Source: Symsagittifera roscoffensis
Lineage: Eukaryota > Xenacoelomorpha > Acoela > Convolutidae
Direction of reading: 5' to 3'
Assembly (NCBI RefSeq): GCF_963678635.1
Contig: NC_087068.1
Span: forward strand, 47,817,785-47,881,784
Length of the DNA stretch: 64,000 nucleotides
The notes under the pieces were generated by a model. That model did not search any database and was not told the origin of the DNA. It saw nothing but the letters and a program-made list of their open reading frames with translations. The stretch's first letter is position 1. Each line of letters begins with the position of its first letter. Of the stretch, positions 1-10,148 are shown in pieces. Position numbers and translations under genes: made by a program.

Positions 1-282
1 TCAACAGTTTGTGCCTGTTTGGGTAGTAAATACGCTATCTTTTAAATTGACTGATATCATCATACTGTGCTAGTTCTCAAATCTTACGACTAATAATCGA
101 TTATTGTGAATAGGTGTAAATACGCTGTGCCGTGATAACATACAAGCATTCGTAGTCACTTTTCAATAGAAACTTGTGGAATTTATTGTGTTGTGTTATT
201 ATTATCAGTAGTCAGATCAAAATGACACTAGAAATCGAACTGAGTGCATAGATAGTAAGAAGTGATAAAGTGAAAAGTGAAA
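1..282 (+). other. Untranslated leader upstream of gag
   Basis: No ORF precedes the first ATG at 283. The word TAAATACGCT occurs twice, near 28 and 118. The stretch does not resemble the 3' LTR at 19,706-20,640, so it is more likely internal leader than LTR. No primer-binding site was recognised. Confidence 0.4.
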
Positions 283-552
283 ATGAGTCTAGACAAGTCA
301 AGAATACCTAAACGAGGTAATAGCTCTAGGAAATTCATACCTGAAAAGCAAAGAAAAGCAATGACCGACCCTTTTGTGGAACGGATCACACGAACTCGGA
401 CCGACAAAGGGGAGACTGTTTCAGGCAGAATGGTTGAAACCAGGAGTCAGAAGTCCTCAGAAGAGCGAAAAGCTATGCTAGAAGTGGAAGTCCATCCGGA
501 CCAGGCCATGAATGAGAACCAGGAAATACATGGACCGGAGGGGAGAGACTGA
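283..552 (+). pseudogene. gag N-terminus, first fragment
   Basis: A 90-codon frame opens with ATG at 283 (a GTG two codons upstream is in frame) and ends at 552. The protein is highly charged, with many Lys, Arg and Glu and no recognised domain. The same kind of polar sequence resumes directly after the stop and stays open to about 810, so this is probably the first piece of a long gag polyprotein broken by nonsense changes. As first gene of the element it would supply the start codon for the structural protein. The assignment rests on position and composition, not on a motif. Confidence 0.45.
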
Positions 553-2123
553 AGGCTGGCGAGTGAATCTACTAAGGTAGAACCAGGCCAAGATTTTGCC
601 ACTTCCATCGGGATACTGCACCGAGAGGAGATGTCGGAACTGTCCGACATCTCTACTGAAATTGTGGCAACTAGAAGATCTCCCACAGACAACACCATGA
701 TGACAGGCGTGACGGAGAAACAGACAACGTCCTCATCGTTCTCAGAAAGAATGAAGAACACTTTCGGAAACATCTTTCCATTCACCATGGGAGTGGGTAC
801 AGGAAATTAAGGTGAATCCCAGGAGGAAGAAGAGGACGATGAGGAGCAAGTGGACTTTGGATCTCAAGTCAGCCTCAATAGTTCGACCTAGGAGAATGAG
901 GCATACACCGATAGATAGACTGGAACCATGGACAAATTTGGTGTGGTGAGAACGATAAGCAAAGACGAAAACACATCAGGCCAGTCAAGAGACTTTGTGA
1001 GTATGACAAATTCAGAGACGCAAACTGGGGAGAATAGAAACATAGGGCTAGGCAACGCATCGGCGGATCCAGAGGTGGATAATGAAAAGACGTCAAGGCA
1101 ATGAATCAAAGCCCGAATCAAGACCAGCACAAAGCTACCTGGGGTCGACAGGGTGACACCGCAACTAGTAACGCCACTAATAGAAAACGGGGCATCATAA
1201 GGAGATGCCTTGAACAACATAGTGGGCAGTATAGGAGAACAAAATGAACAGATGTCCATAAGAATGAGTGAACTAGAAAGAGCAGTCCACGTTGAAAGAG
1301 AAAATCTGCGGGAAGAGATAAACCGCAATAGACAAGAAGTTGGTAGGATCGAGAAACGCTTGAAGGAAAGAACGGACGAGCACATAGCGAAGAACTTGTC
1401 GCCAATGACAAGAGAAGCGGAACAGAGAGAGTTACGCTTAAGAGACGACACGGAGAGTTAAGAATTCAGCAAGAGCAGTCTTTTGGGACTCTCGACACAA
1501 AGATAGATGCGATGATGGAGAGGCGAACTCAGGCTATCATGGATAGGTTGGACGGGCTACCAGGCAGCAAGAGTGGACCAAAAGAAGGGGAACCGAACTC
1601 GGGAGGTCCCAGCAGGGAGCCGAAGGTGTACTTCAATGACCATCAAAGGAGGAGGACATATGGATCCACTTGAGGTAGGGGCAGTTCATCAGGCTACGCC
1701 ACAAGGAATAATAGAACATGGGGCCCAAACAGTAGAGCAAGTTCAACTGGGAACAGACAGACCTCAAACGATCGACCGACGCAAGGCACACATGCGACTG
1801 GGAGAGGTGATTCCGGTAACAGGAGACATGCAAGCCCAGGGAAGAGTCATGTGGGCCAAGGGGGAAACAGTCACGGCGATTTGGATTGCAGGGATGCACC
1901 GAATACAGAGCCCTTAACAAGGTGCGATGATACTCAGGCGGGGCACTCGAGAGATGCTACGGCAATGGCCATAGCCTTTGAACCCCTAAACAGGTCTTCG
2001 GAGACATTCCTGACGAGGTTATCCAGAACTAATGAACGCAGAGAAAAGTCTAGAAGAGTCTTTTAGAAACCAAGATGCTATAAAGACGAATCTGACGGCT
2101 GCATTGACACCTGGATAGAGGCG
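553..2123 (+). pseudogene. gag middle region, coiled-coil rich, broken
   Basis: Several short frames in different phases cover this stretch, for example 570-810, 1,210-1,461, 1,573-1,917 and 1,851-2,066. All are polar and rich in Glu, Arg and Gln. The 1,210-1,461 piece is predicted by eye to be a coiled coil: hydrophobic residues recur about every 3-4 positions in a Glu/Arg-rich 83-residue segment. This suggests a long oligomerising gag N-terminal domain ahead of the capsid, much longer than in a typical gypsy element. Stops and shifts make it non-functional as written. No specific domain is recognised. Confidence 0.4.
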
Positions 2124-2498
2124 ATGAAACTGCATTTTGAGGAAGAAGACCTGTCAGAAAGGCAAGAGTGCAGTTCGCTCACCAGTAACTTGGAAGGGAC
2201 AGCCCTTAACTGTGTGATGGCCAAAAAGCAATATCAGCGGGATACTGCTGAGAAAATCTTCGAAATCTTGTTGAATCGTTTTGGCTCAGGGGTGCAGGGA
2301 CACCAAGCAATGATGGGCTTCGAGAAAAGGAAGCAACGAGAAGATGAGACGATAGACAAGTTTCTAGACAATTTGGAGATGCTTAGAAGGCTTGGCCAAC
2401 CGGACGAGTCGAACAGGAGGATGAACCTGGCGGTAGCTTCAAAATTCATCGATGGTGTGAAGAATGATGAACTTCGAACAATGCTAGTAACGCATTAG
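2124..2498 (+). pseudogene. gag capsid-like domain
   Basis: The 124-residue frame resembles the retrotransposon gag (capsid) family. It shows an N-terminal segment about an expanded total length or LEG block (LEGTALNC, roughly residues 26-33), a central phrase IFEILLNRFG and a downstream helix with Phe-Leu-Asp near residue 78. Such domains assemble the particle shell around the RNA. It is preceded by broken gag and followed after a short gap by zinc knuckles, the expected order. The frame ends in a stop at 2,496-2,498 and is out of phase with the next segment, so it is a fragment. Family assignment is by pattern and context. Confidence 0.65.
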
Positions 2499-2563
2499 AC
2501 ACCACTATCAACCAATGCGCCAACACCAGAGGAGTTAAGGCTCAAGTCAAAAAAGTACCTTTT

Positions 2564-3064
2564 TTGTTGAAACCTCCTTCGAGATCTGGATATTATAAGA
2601 AAGATTATGGCAATTTTAACAACGGACCAGCAAACCAAGGGAACAACTGGTACAAACCGAGGGATTATATGGACAAGAGACGCTCTTGTGCCAATTGCAG
2701 TTCAACGGACCATCATGTGTCAGCATGCCCAACTTATAAACAGGGCATGAAAGCAATAGGCTTTAGCCTCGAGGACGAAGATGCGTCAGAAGTCGATCAT
2801 GAAGATTTCATGAGAGGAGTATTTGCAAAATTCGGTCCGAGGTGTTTCTTTTGTAACTTGGAAGGTCATTTTAAATCAGATTATCCGCAATTCTGGGATG
2901 CTGTAGCAGACATCAAGCATCCAAGGCTTGAGAAAGCTTTATCAGGAGTGAAAGCCAGCAAGGCTCGCCTATTAAGTGAAGCGGAGGCGCGCATAAAAGA
3001 CAAACCGCAAGAGCTGGCGACGAAGAAAATGCAAGCGGTAACTGAAGAGACATGCGAACCATAA
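2564..3064 (+). pseudogene. gag nucleocapsid with two zinc knuckles (second degenerate)
   Basis: Around residues 42-55 the frame contains CANCSSTDHHVSAC, an exact CX2CX4HX4C knuckle, the RNA-binding motif of retroelement nucleocapsids. A second motif about 55 residues later, CFFCNLEGHFKSDY, keeps the first Cys pair and the His but has Tyr in place of the last Cys. The remainder is acidic and then Lys/Glu-rich, leading into a coiled-coil tail. The frame starts at a non-ATG codon and is out of phase with the capsid segment upstream. It would package element RNA; the missing zinc ligand fits decay. Confidence 0.75.
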
Positions 3065-3067
3065 CCA

Positions 3068-3376
3068 GTGACTGCGGCCGATGACTTCAAGACTGATTAT
3101 AGGGCAGCCAAGAGGGATGCTCTAAATAGAGTACAGCAGGAACTGGTGACAAAAGAGATCGAACAAAAAGTGAAACTCGAACAGGAAAATGAGAAATTAC
3201 AGGAGAAACTGAATACCTTCGAGGCAACAGAAGTCGAAGAGACAAAGGCACCAAGTAGTTTGAGCACAAAACTTAATGTGATCTCCGGGCAGAGGTTTGG
3301 CATGGTGCTACATGGAAGCAAAAAACAGTCAATAATCTCGGTAGCAAGGACACCAGGTAATCAGAAATCTGAGTGA
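3068..3376 (+). pseudogene. gag C-terminal coiled-coil segment
   Basis: This frame is in phase with the nucleocapsid segment and separated from it by a single stop (TAA at 3,062-3,064). Its centre, about residues 24-60, is a heptad-like Glu/Lys/Gln-rich helix. It probably continued the gag polyprotein up to the protease. No enzymatic motif is visible, and it could equally be a linker between gag and pol. Confidence 0.45.
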
Positions 3377-3392
3377 ACCATCAGAGTTCACT

Positions 3393-4073
3393 TTGATGCA
3401 TTTGGACACATATGCAGATTATCAGAGGCAGATGGAGCCACGCACTGAGTCAAGAGCTGTGCAAGCACTGTTAACAACGGGTGGCCTTCGCATAAAGAAG
3501 CTTCATGGACGCTACGTGGAAGTCTATGGGCTGTATCAAGTGATGCTGAACGTGGATGGAATCAGTATCTACACTAGGACTTATGTGACAACAGATAGTG
3601 GCCAAATAGGGCAGATATATTTGGGTGAGGAGGAACTCAAAGTCCGCAGGATAGGCCATGACGCCATGATGGAAAAAGACGCAGTACACATTGGGTACGA
3701 AGCCGATGTGACTGCACATCTGCTCGACACCAATGGCAAGAAAACCGGAGTCACAGGGCTTCTGGACACAGGAGCGGTAGTGAGTGTGATGCCGATAAAA
3801 ACTTGGGAAAGAATGGGCTTCACGAGGGAAGATCTAATTCCAACGAATCTCCGACTAGCCGCCGCCAATCGAGGAGCGATTTACGTAGCCGGAAGAACAC
3901 CAATAACGGTTCTCCACATGGGAGGACGTGATCTTTGGATGAGTTTCCTGGTGGTAGAGAATTTGGACGACGCCGACCAATTCATATTGGGCAGAGATTT
4001 TGTCAGGAATTTTGACGTGATGATCGACTTGAAAAACGGTCTAATAAGTATTAGGAACCCGGATCGGAAGTAG
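3393..4073 (+). pseudogene. Retropepsin (aspartic protease) segment of pol
   Basis: The 226-residue frame carries the retropepsin active-site phrase LLDTGAVVSVM near residues 127-137, and further on the ILGRDF phrase that fits the conserved C-terminal helix region of gypsy proteases. The enzyme would act as a dimer to process gag and pol. It sits directly after the gag zinc knuckles and before reverse transcriptase, as in Ty3/gypsy. The first 100 residues look like a linker. The frame is intact but isolated, since flanking pol segments are in other phases. Confidence 0.8.
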
Positions 4074-4181
4074 GCTAAGAAACCAATTAATAGGATAATA
4101 ACAGACGAAAACAAGATACCAACTTTTTTAGACAGAAAAGTAAAACTACAGCCGGGACAAGCAATATTAGCAATTTTTAGA

Positions 4182-4804
4182 ATGAGAAATTTAAATTTGT
4201 TAAGTTATAGTAAACAGGTTTGTTTGGTACCGAATCCAAATAAACAACGCTCAGTGATTTTAGGCCGGAGCTTCTCGGTAACGCGAAACGGACTGTGTGT
4301 CAGTGTGTTATTGAACACACTGGACACCACGGTTTCAACCCAGCAAGGAAAGAAGCTTGTTTACACTTTGCCGATGAGGACCGACTATGAAGAGACACAA
4401 AATTGAAGAAATATAGTGTGAAAGACTGTCCTTATCATGCCAATAAAGATAAAAATTTAAAAAGAATCAATGAATTAAAATCTATTCATAAATTGTTTTC
4501 AATGAAGTCCGACACGGACGACGGCTTATTGAGCTGCTCGAATTTTCCGGAACGCTCCTCGTCATATGAACTAGTGTCTGACAAACCGGTTTTGCCAGAG
4601 ATAGAACACTTAAAAGAGAAAATAGGCGAGGGAGATTTCGAGCTACTACGGGAGGTTTTAAATCGGAACGCGGATGTATTCTCAAGACATAAGGCGGATA
4701 TCGGTTGCTGTAATTTCGTCGAACACGAAATCGAACTTGAGGAAGGCGCCGTTCCCCATAGGGAAGGCGCAAGACGAATGACGCCACATAAATTGAAAGC
4801 GTGA
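4182..4804 (+). pseudogene. pol: protease-RT linker and start of reverse transcriptase
   Basis: Two overlapping frames (4,182-4,406 and 4,403-4,804) cover the linker and the first RT block. The end of the second frame has a phrase about an unfinished viral-type RT entry, VFSRHKADIGCCNFVEHEI, followed by a basic segment ending in TPHKLKA; these match the usual gypsy RT entry. The frame ends at TGA 4,802-4,804, and RT sequence continues in the same phase behind it, so this is a nonsense change. The function is as part of the RT enzyme; the broken frame is not translatable as it stands. Confidence 0.65.
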
Positions 4805-5408
4805 GGGGCGGAAATAGAAATGTTGCTCAAATACGACATGATAGAACCCTCGAAATTGCCATGGATTTGCGGGGTAGTAATGGCGAAAAAGAAAGGGGGC
4901 AGCTTAGGTTTTGTTGCGACTTTCGCTACTTGAACGCGGTTACGATAAAAGATGGGTACCCGATACCGCGAATAGACGAGAGCCTCTCTAAACTTGGTGA
5001 TGCCAAGTTCTTCACCACATTGGACTAGGGTTCTGCCTTCTGGCAGGTCCCTCTGCGGAAGCAGGATACAAAGAAGACCGGATTCGCGTGTGAGTTGGGT
5101 TGTACCAGTGTAAGAGGATGCCCTTCGGCTTGTGCAACGCAACGGCCACTTTTCAAAGACTGATGGCTAAGGCTTTGACCAGAGTGACAAAGAAGTACGG
5201 GAACCTTGTGATGTGTTACGTGGATGACGGAGTCATAGCAACGCCGACCCTGGAAGACCTTATTGATCGGCTCGATGAGGTCTTTGGATGCATGAAGAGA
5301 GCAATATTGAAGTGCAAACCATCGAAATGTGAAATCCTTAGGGATTCAATCAAGTACCTGGGAAGAATGGTGGAAGGGCATGTTGTGAGGCCGGCCCGGA
5401 AGCAGTAG
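4801..5408 (+). pseudogene. Reverse transcriptase core (YVDD)
   Basis: Frames 4,801-5,028 and 5,100-5,408 hold conserved RT fingers and palm blocks: a FRYLNAVTIKDGYPIPRIDE block, a FFTTLD block (first catalytic Asp), the KRMPFGLCNATATFQRLM block and the catalytic YVDD near residue 40 of the second frame. Together these are the signature of a Ty3/gypsy RT, which copies element RNA into DNA. An in-frame TAG at 5,026-5,028 directly follows the TLD block, and two phase changes occur between 4,900 and 5,410. The catalytic residues are preserved although the frame is broken. Confidence 0.85.
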
Positions 5409-5413
5409 AAGCT

Positions 5414-6286
5414 GTGTTGACATGGAAGGCTCCCAGAACGGACACACAGCTCATGAGCTTCCTAGGGTTTGCCAACTACTACCGTGAGTTCATACAAGGA
5501 TATGCAGACAAGGTGTATCCGATGCGGAAGCTGATGCGCAACAAAGGGAAAACGTTCGAATGGAGCGATGAAGCTCAAACGGCTTTTGAGAACATGAAGC
5601 GGGAACTGTGCGAAGCGCCAGTGCTAGGCATGCCTACTGAAAAGGTCATGTATGTTCTTGACACAGACGCATCAGTAGTAGCCATCTCAGGAATACTGCA
5701 TCAGGAGCAGGAATGGAATGGGAGAACCTTTATACGTCCCATTGCATATGGCAGTAAGGTGTTAAGTGACACTGAGATAAAAAATGGTGCACCAAAAGCA
5801 GAAATGTTTGCGGTAGTCACATTTGTGGAAAAGTACCGCGCATACTTGGGGAGCGCTCCCTTTACGTTACGCGTGGACAACAGGGCGTTATCCTGGTTAA
5901 AGACATACCCGATGGATCAGAGTTATATAGGAAGGCGGATAGTAAGATTAGATGGCTACCACATGATAATCGAGCACAGGATGCGTGACAAACACCAGAA
6001 CGCTGACAGCCTCAGCAAGAAAACCGAGTTCTATGAAAGACTGGAACAGAAGCAAGTCAATCAGGCGGAAATAAAGGAAGGATTCTCGTTTCTGGACAAA
6101 GAAACCTATGAAGCACTTCCCTTGACGAGATGGTTGGACAAGTCTGGACATCCAATACCAGGACATCCTGAGTTACCTGTAGAGAAATCAGCCGAGATAA
6201 AGATCCTATCCAAGAAGGGTAGTGCCCTTGGATCTGTTGCTGCGCTCAAACCTGGTCCAGCAGGAACTCTCTCGCATGAACATTAA
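5414..6286 (+). pseudogene. RT thumb/connection and RNase H
   Basis: A 290-residue open frame begins with the RT connection phrase FLGFANYYREFI and continues into RNase H. The four acidic positions are visible: DTDAS near residue 85, KAEMFA near 130, RVDNRAL near 153 and NADSLS near 195. RNase H removes the RNA strand during reverse transcription. This is the longest intact pol frame. It is out of phase with the RT core by a shift near 5,400. The last 70 residues are a tether leading to the linker before integrase. Confidence 0.85.
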
Positions 6287-6329
6287 CAGCCTCTCATTAT
6301 TGGATAAAACGGTGTAGGTCACACCGCAA

Positions 6330-7436
6330 GTGATGCAGATGCTGGGTGGATTGTTAGAGAGAGAAGTGACCAGAGATGACCCTGAGTGGGCAGCAGCAGT
6401 GGCATCACTGACAGTCAGGGAGGAGGTGAAGATCATGCCGTCCAGACGACAACACAAAGAGAACGAGAGGGATGGTAGGAAAATAGTTCAGCAACTAGTA
6501 TCCTCAATACCACACGAGGTTTTAACCAGTAGTTCTTACGGACGGAAAGAAGAGGGGAGCAATACGCGAAGGAAAACCGTTACCTTTGTGGACCAGTATA
6601 AAGAAGGTGAAAAAGTTTAACGAAACCTGGCGCAAGATTGTTTGTCCGGGGAGAGGAACGATGAGAAGAGCCAGCGAGTTCAAGATCAACACCCGGGACA
6701 AGGAAGTTTGTCCGGGGAGTCTGATGTAGATGAGGAAGTTCCTGATGGGAAGCAGGACCTGGAGAACAAGTTCAGATGGATGAGAAGAAAGCACAGAACT
6801 GACCCAGGAGATGATGCAGACTCCGTCGCAGACTCTTCAAGAGATGACAACTCCCGAAACTCAGGAATTGACACTTACTCAGACAGGAACTCGAGCTCAG
6901 GATCGGAACTGTCAGAATTAGCGATCCACAGACTACTAGTGGAAACTCGAGCAAGGGATCTGGATAGAGAGGTATACCAGGACCCTGATAGTGATCGCTA
7001 CCTCAAACCAGGTGAAAGAGTCTTTGATAACGCAGCGAATGATCTGGAGACAATAGCGGTATCGAAACGTTCGATGAGTCTGTTGCCGCAAAAAGAGGTA
7101 TTCAGGACTGATCTTCAGCCATTCGAACAGGAAACACAGCCATTGGCAAAGATTTGGTGCGTTAAGATGGAAGAAGATACGCATCGGCCCAATGAGCTGA
7201 ATAATCAGATGAGGGTCATGAAGACGTACTTGAAGACGAGAAACAGACTCTCGAATCTTCTAAGGTCGCAGAGAAATGACCGCATGACAAGCAACCTGAA
7301 AAGATGGATCGAAAATGGTTCTCCGGACAAAGGAGACCTCGAGCAAGACAGTTACCGCATTCTGAGACAGTATTTCATGCAGAAAGAGGGAAGGTTATAC
7401 TTGAACAAGGACTGTGGCTTGCAAGAGAAGAGATGA
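6330..7436 (+). pseudogene. Long acidic linker between RNase H and integrase
   Basis: Frames 6,330-6,620 and 6,642-7,436 are in the same phase, separated by one TAA at 6,618-6,620. The region is Asp/Glu/Ser/Arg-rich and looks disordered; its last 90 residues are basic and helical and lead into the integrase zinc domain. Gypsy elements normally have a much shorter tether here, so an insert of about 350 residues is unusual. The 11-bp word TGTCCGGGGAG occurs twice (6,643 and 6,709). A shift at about 7,415-7,430 separates it from integrase. No domain is recognised. Confidence 0.5.
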
Positions 7437-8403
7437 AGACAAAGTCCTATACAAGTATAACGCGATAGTAATGCCGCGATTCTATCAGACAGAACTCTTA
7501 TTCAGGTTGCATGATCAGATGGGCCATCAGGGGATCGACAAAGTGTATCAGAGGATCCTGAAGCGTTTTGAGTGGACTGGAATGAAAAAGGCATGCGAGA
7601 AGTGGGTAACAGGATGTCTGTCATGCCAACAGGTCAAGGATCCAAGGAAATTGCGATTTCCCTTACAATTGATCGAGTCGTCAGAATTCAACGAGGTGGT
7701 GCAGATAGATCACCAAAAGATATGCATGACAGACAGTGGTTATAATCAAGTCTTGGTCATGATAGATCACTTCACGAAGTATGCAGAGGCCGTGCCCTGC
7801 ATAACTGCCTCGGCGGAAGAGACGTGCGACCACCTGATCAATACGTGGATAGCGAGACACGGTTGTCCGATGGCGTTTCAATCGGATAATGGAACAACTT
7901 TCGTAGGAGAGCTCACGAAAGAGCTAATGAGACGCTCACAGGTTGCTCAAGCTCACTCTACGACATACCATCCCCAGACAAATGTCTTAGTCGAAAGGCA
8001 GAATCGAATGTTAGTGTCGATGCTGAGGGTATATTGTTCCAGGTACATGACCGATTGGGACAGATATCTTCAACAGGTGATGGGAGCTTACAATAGCACA
8101 CAACATTCCACGACCGGAGTTAGTCCACATATGATGCTGACCGGGCACGAGAAGTCTTTGCCCTTGACTTTCTTCTACCTAGAGTATGAGGGGAAGAAGA
8201 CGTCACCACAGGTCTATGTAAGGGATGTAATTAGACGTCAGCAAGAGTTGAACAACTTATGTAGACGAAATACTCAGCAGGCACAGGCAAGGCAGAGGAA
8301 AAGATTTGACAAGAAAGCAGCTGACGCAAAAGCTTATTCGGTTGGGGACTACGTATGGGTATTTCAGAACGTCATACCACTGAAAGGAACGAAAAACTTT
8401 TAA
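7414..8403 (+). pseudogene. Integrase: H2C2 zinc domain and DDE catalytic core
   Basis: The 329-residue frame has the integrase zinc domain: His in HDQMGHQG, then the Cys pair in CLSCQQ (residues about 33-71). The DDE core follows with Asp in VQIDHQK (about residue 98), Asp in QSDNGT (about 155) and Glu in LVERQNR (about 190). The YHPQTN phrase before the Glu is typical of Ty3/gypsy. Integrase inserts the element DNA copy into the host chromosome. The frame ends at TAA 8,401-8,403 in an A/T run, where a shift separates it from its own C-terminal GPY/F module. The catalytic residues are intact. Confidence 0.9.
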
Positions 8404-8621
8404 AAAAGTGGAGGGGACCCTTCATGATTACGGAGGCGCACCAGGAGGGACGCTTTTATAGACTGAGTACAGGTCGAGCCGCTCATTACGAAAACATTAA
8501 GCCACACAATCCATCGACAGAAGACTGGTGTATACCTGCAGACATGGAAGAAGGGGATTATCTAATGATGGACCCTGCTTGTGAGGTCAATGAGAAGGGA
8601 ACCAGGGAAAAGAACGATTGA
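8355..8621 (+). pseudogene. Integrase C-terminal GPY/F module and pol tail
   Basis: The 88-residue frame contains LLKKWRGPFMI near residues 15-25 and the conserved end YENIKPHN, the GPY/F module found at the C-terminus of many gypsy integrases and implicated in multimerisation and target choice. It overlaps the main integrase frame by 49 bases in another phase, which places a single-base shift in the run around 8,396-8,407. An acidic extension follows. No chromodomain was recognised. Confidence 0.7.
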
Positions 8622-9111
8622 AATGAGTACACCACTGGACCTGGACCCAAATGAGGTGATTGAAGCAGACGATGAAACTTTACCCCGCGCAGAAGAGGAC
8701 TGGCAAGACCCTGAACGAGGGAGGTTCCCAAGAACTTGGAACCGGATCTTCCGTTCACGATACAGACTCGTCAAAATGACTGGACAAGATCCAAGAAGAA
8801 TATAACCCTTACGGCGACGATTTTGTAGTGGACAGGATAGACCTAAAGAAGATGGGGGAGAAGTAGTGGGTCTAGAATAAATAACTGTGTCACAGGACAT
8901 TGACCTAGTCGATGATCACGACGATGAGTGGGTCGATGACCGGTCGATACCCGAGGTAGAATTCGACGACGAGCAACAGCAGTCAAATGAACAAGACTTG
9001 ACAAATCTGCGTGTCTTGGAATGGCTGAATGAAATGACGTCGGACCCAAAGGAGACCAGTGTCACGATTCAAGATGTAGATCGTGAAAGCATGAAATACA
9101 TGAAAAACTAA
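8622..9111 (+). pseudogene. Acidic pol C-terminal extension, broken
   Basis: Two frames in one phase (8,581-8,805 and 8,887-9,111), interrupted by stops near 8,803 and 8,877, encode a strongly Asp/Glu-rich sequence, including a run of alternating Asp and Glu around 8,905-8,980. It probably formed the last part of pol. No domain is recognised. The next ORF begins about 60 bases downstream. Confidence 0.4.
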
Positions 9112-9174
9112 CGAGAAGATCCTTCCTGGGCTGCCCAGAAGGGACGACTACTCCTTCCGGCTTCCAATCTCGAT

Positions 9175-9839
9175 TTGATACCCGGTATGCGATCGACGGG
9201 GACGTCGATGGATATTTTTGTCCGGGGAGTGGGGGTAGGACTTACCCACACTGATAATTTATTAATAAAAAGATTGAGAATAGCAAGAGAGACTGGGGAT
9301 TTAGGAGCAGAAACAGGAGAAGAACCAAAAAAACCTGACATAGGGAGGGTAGTTGAATCATATTTTAACTTACCAAATGAACATTCAAGTAGCATAATAC
9401 TAACAGACAGCGATTTCATACTCAAAGGTAGAACAAGTGCAATAGCAATCACAGCAGACATGAGTTTTAAGACAGCGTTAGCAGCAGATTTTAAGAGAAA
9501 ATATAAAAACATAGAATTCCTTTGGAAGCAAAGACCAGGAATAGGAGGCGTAGCAGCCTTGCCTCCGGCGGCTTCACAGATACCGGGAATTTACCTATAT
9601 TTCTTAGTGACACGGGCGACGGAGAAGCGGCACGTGGACCCGGAAAACATAGTCTTGTCCTTGACGAGATTGAGAGACTTCCTCGTGGAAAGGGATGTGA
9701 AGTAGCTTTTGCTTCAGTATACGACCCGAACAGAGGACGACTGCATCCTCGAGAACTGTACGCGCTCATACACGTGATCTTCTCTGATACTAATATACAA
9801 GTATACTTACATAAGAAATATTACTTAAGTATAGGCTGA
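9175..9839 (+). pseudogene. Macrodomain-like protein (ADP-ribose-binding fold)
   Basis: Two overlapping frames, 9,175-9,705 and 9,522-9,839, joined by a one-base shift near 9,690-9,705, resemble the TARG1/OARD1-type macrodomain. Visible landmarks are the strand AIAITADMSF with a following ALAADFKRKY helix, the phrase RPGIGGVAAL, the strand YLYFLVTRATEKR, a helix around SLTRLRDFLVE, and the final LYALIHVIFSDTNIQVYLH. Macrodomains bind or hydrolyse ADP-ribose conjugates. The Gly-rich catalytic loop is diverged (a DPNRGRLHP phrase stands where TARG1-like enzymes have a Gly-Cys-Gly-Leu-Asp turn), so it may be a binder and not an enzyme. The assignment is from pattern memory and needs a profile search. 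It lies just behind pol, preceded by a copy of the element's TGTCCGGGGAG word. Confidence 0.55.
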
Positions 9840-10148
9840 GTTAAGGTGACATGCAAGAGGATGTCAAACTAAAGTAGGTAATGTGTGTTATGTTATGTTA
9901 TGTTTTATGTTATTAAGGTCCTGGGTAAGGAAGAGTTAGTGAGCACGAACAACTGAATAACAATCTTAGGAATAGATCCGAAGTTTGGACTGTCCAATCT
10001 TACGTCGAGATCCAAAATTTCAGAGACCGATCAAAATCTTTTTATCTGACTGTTTCAAATAAATTTTAACGAGAAGTTAAGGTGAAACGGACAAGTGTGA
10101 TATTCGTGACCTCTTTTCTAGATCCTGATTGATCATTTAATTGCTCAC
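9840..10148 (+). other. Untranslated spacer between macrodomain ORF and SGNH ORF
   Basis: No frame longer than a few dozen codons is open. It contains a short TTATG/TGTTA repeat at about 9,882-9,915 and a nematode-type 3' splice acceptor at 10,014-10,023. It may be the boundary at which a spliced subgenomic message for the downstream ORF begins. Confidence 0.45.
10014..10023 (+). promoter_or_regulatory. Possible 3' splice acceptor (AAAATTTCAG)
   Basis: AAAATTTCAG followed by A matches the nematode acceptor consensus. It lies 126 bases upstream of the first codon of the frame that leads to the SGNH hydrolase. That frame has no ATG until about 10,221, so a spliced message is plausible. Single-site evidence only. 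Confidence 0.3.

Noticed and set aside
447-1451. Long minus-strand ORFs opposite gag (up to 187 residues)
   Set aside because: They are shadows of an A/G-rich coding strand; their composition (Ser/Leu/Phe-rich) follows from the complement, and they match no domain.
6643-9229. 9,219 motif as certain 3' LTR boundary of a separate gypsy element
   Set aside because: No TG...CA segment, TATA box or matching second LTR was found behind 9,230; kept only as the alternative to be tested.
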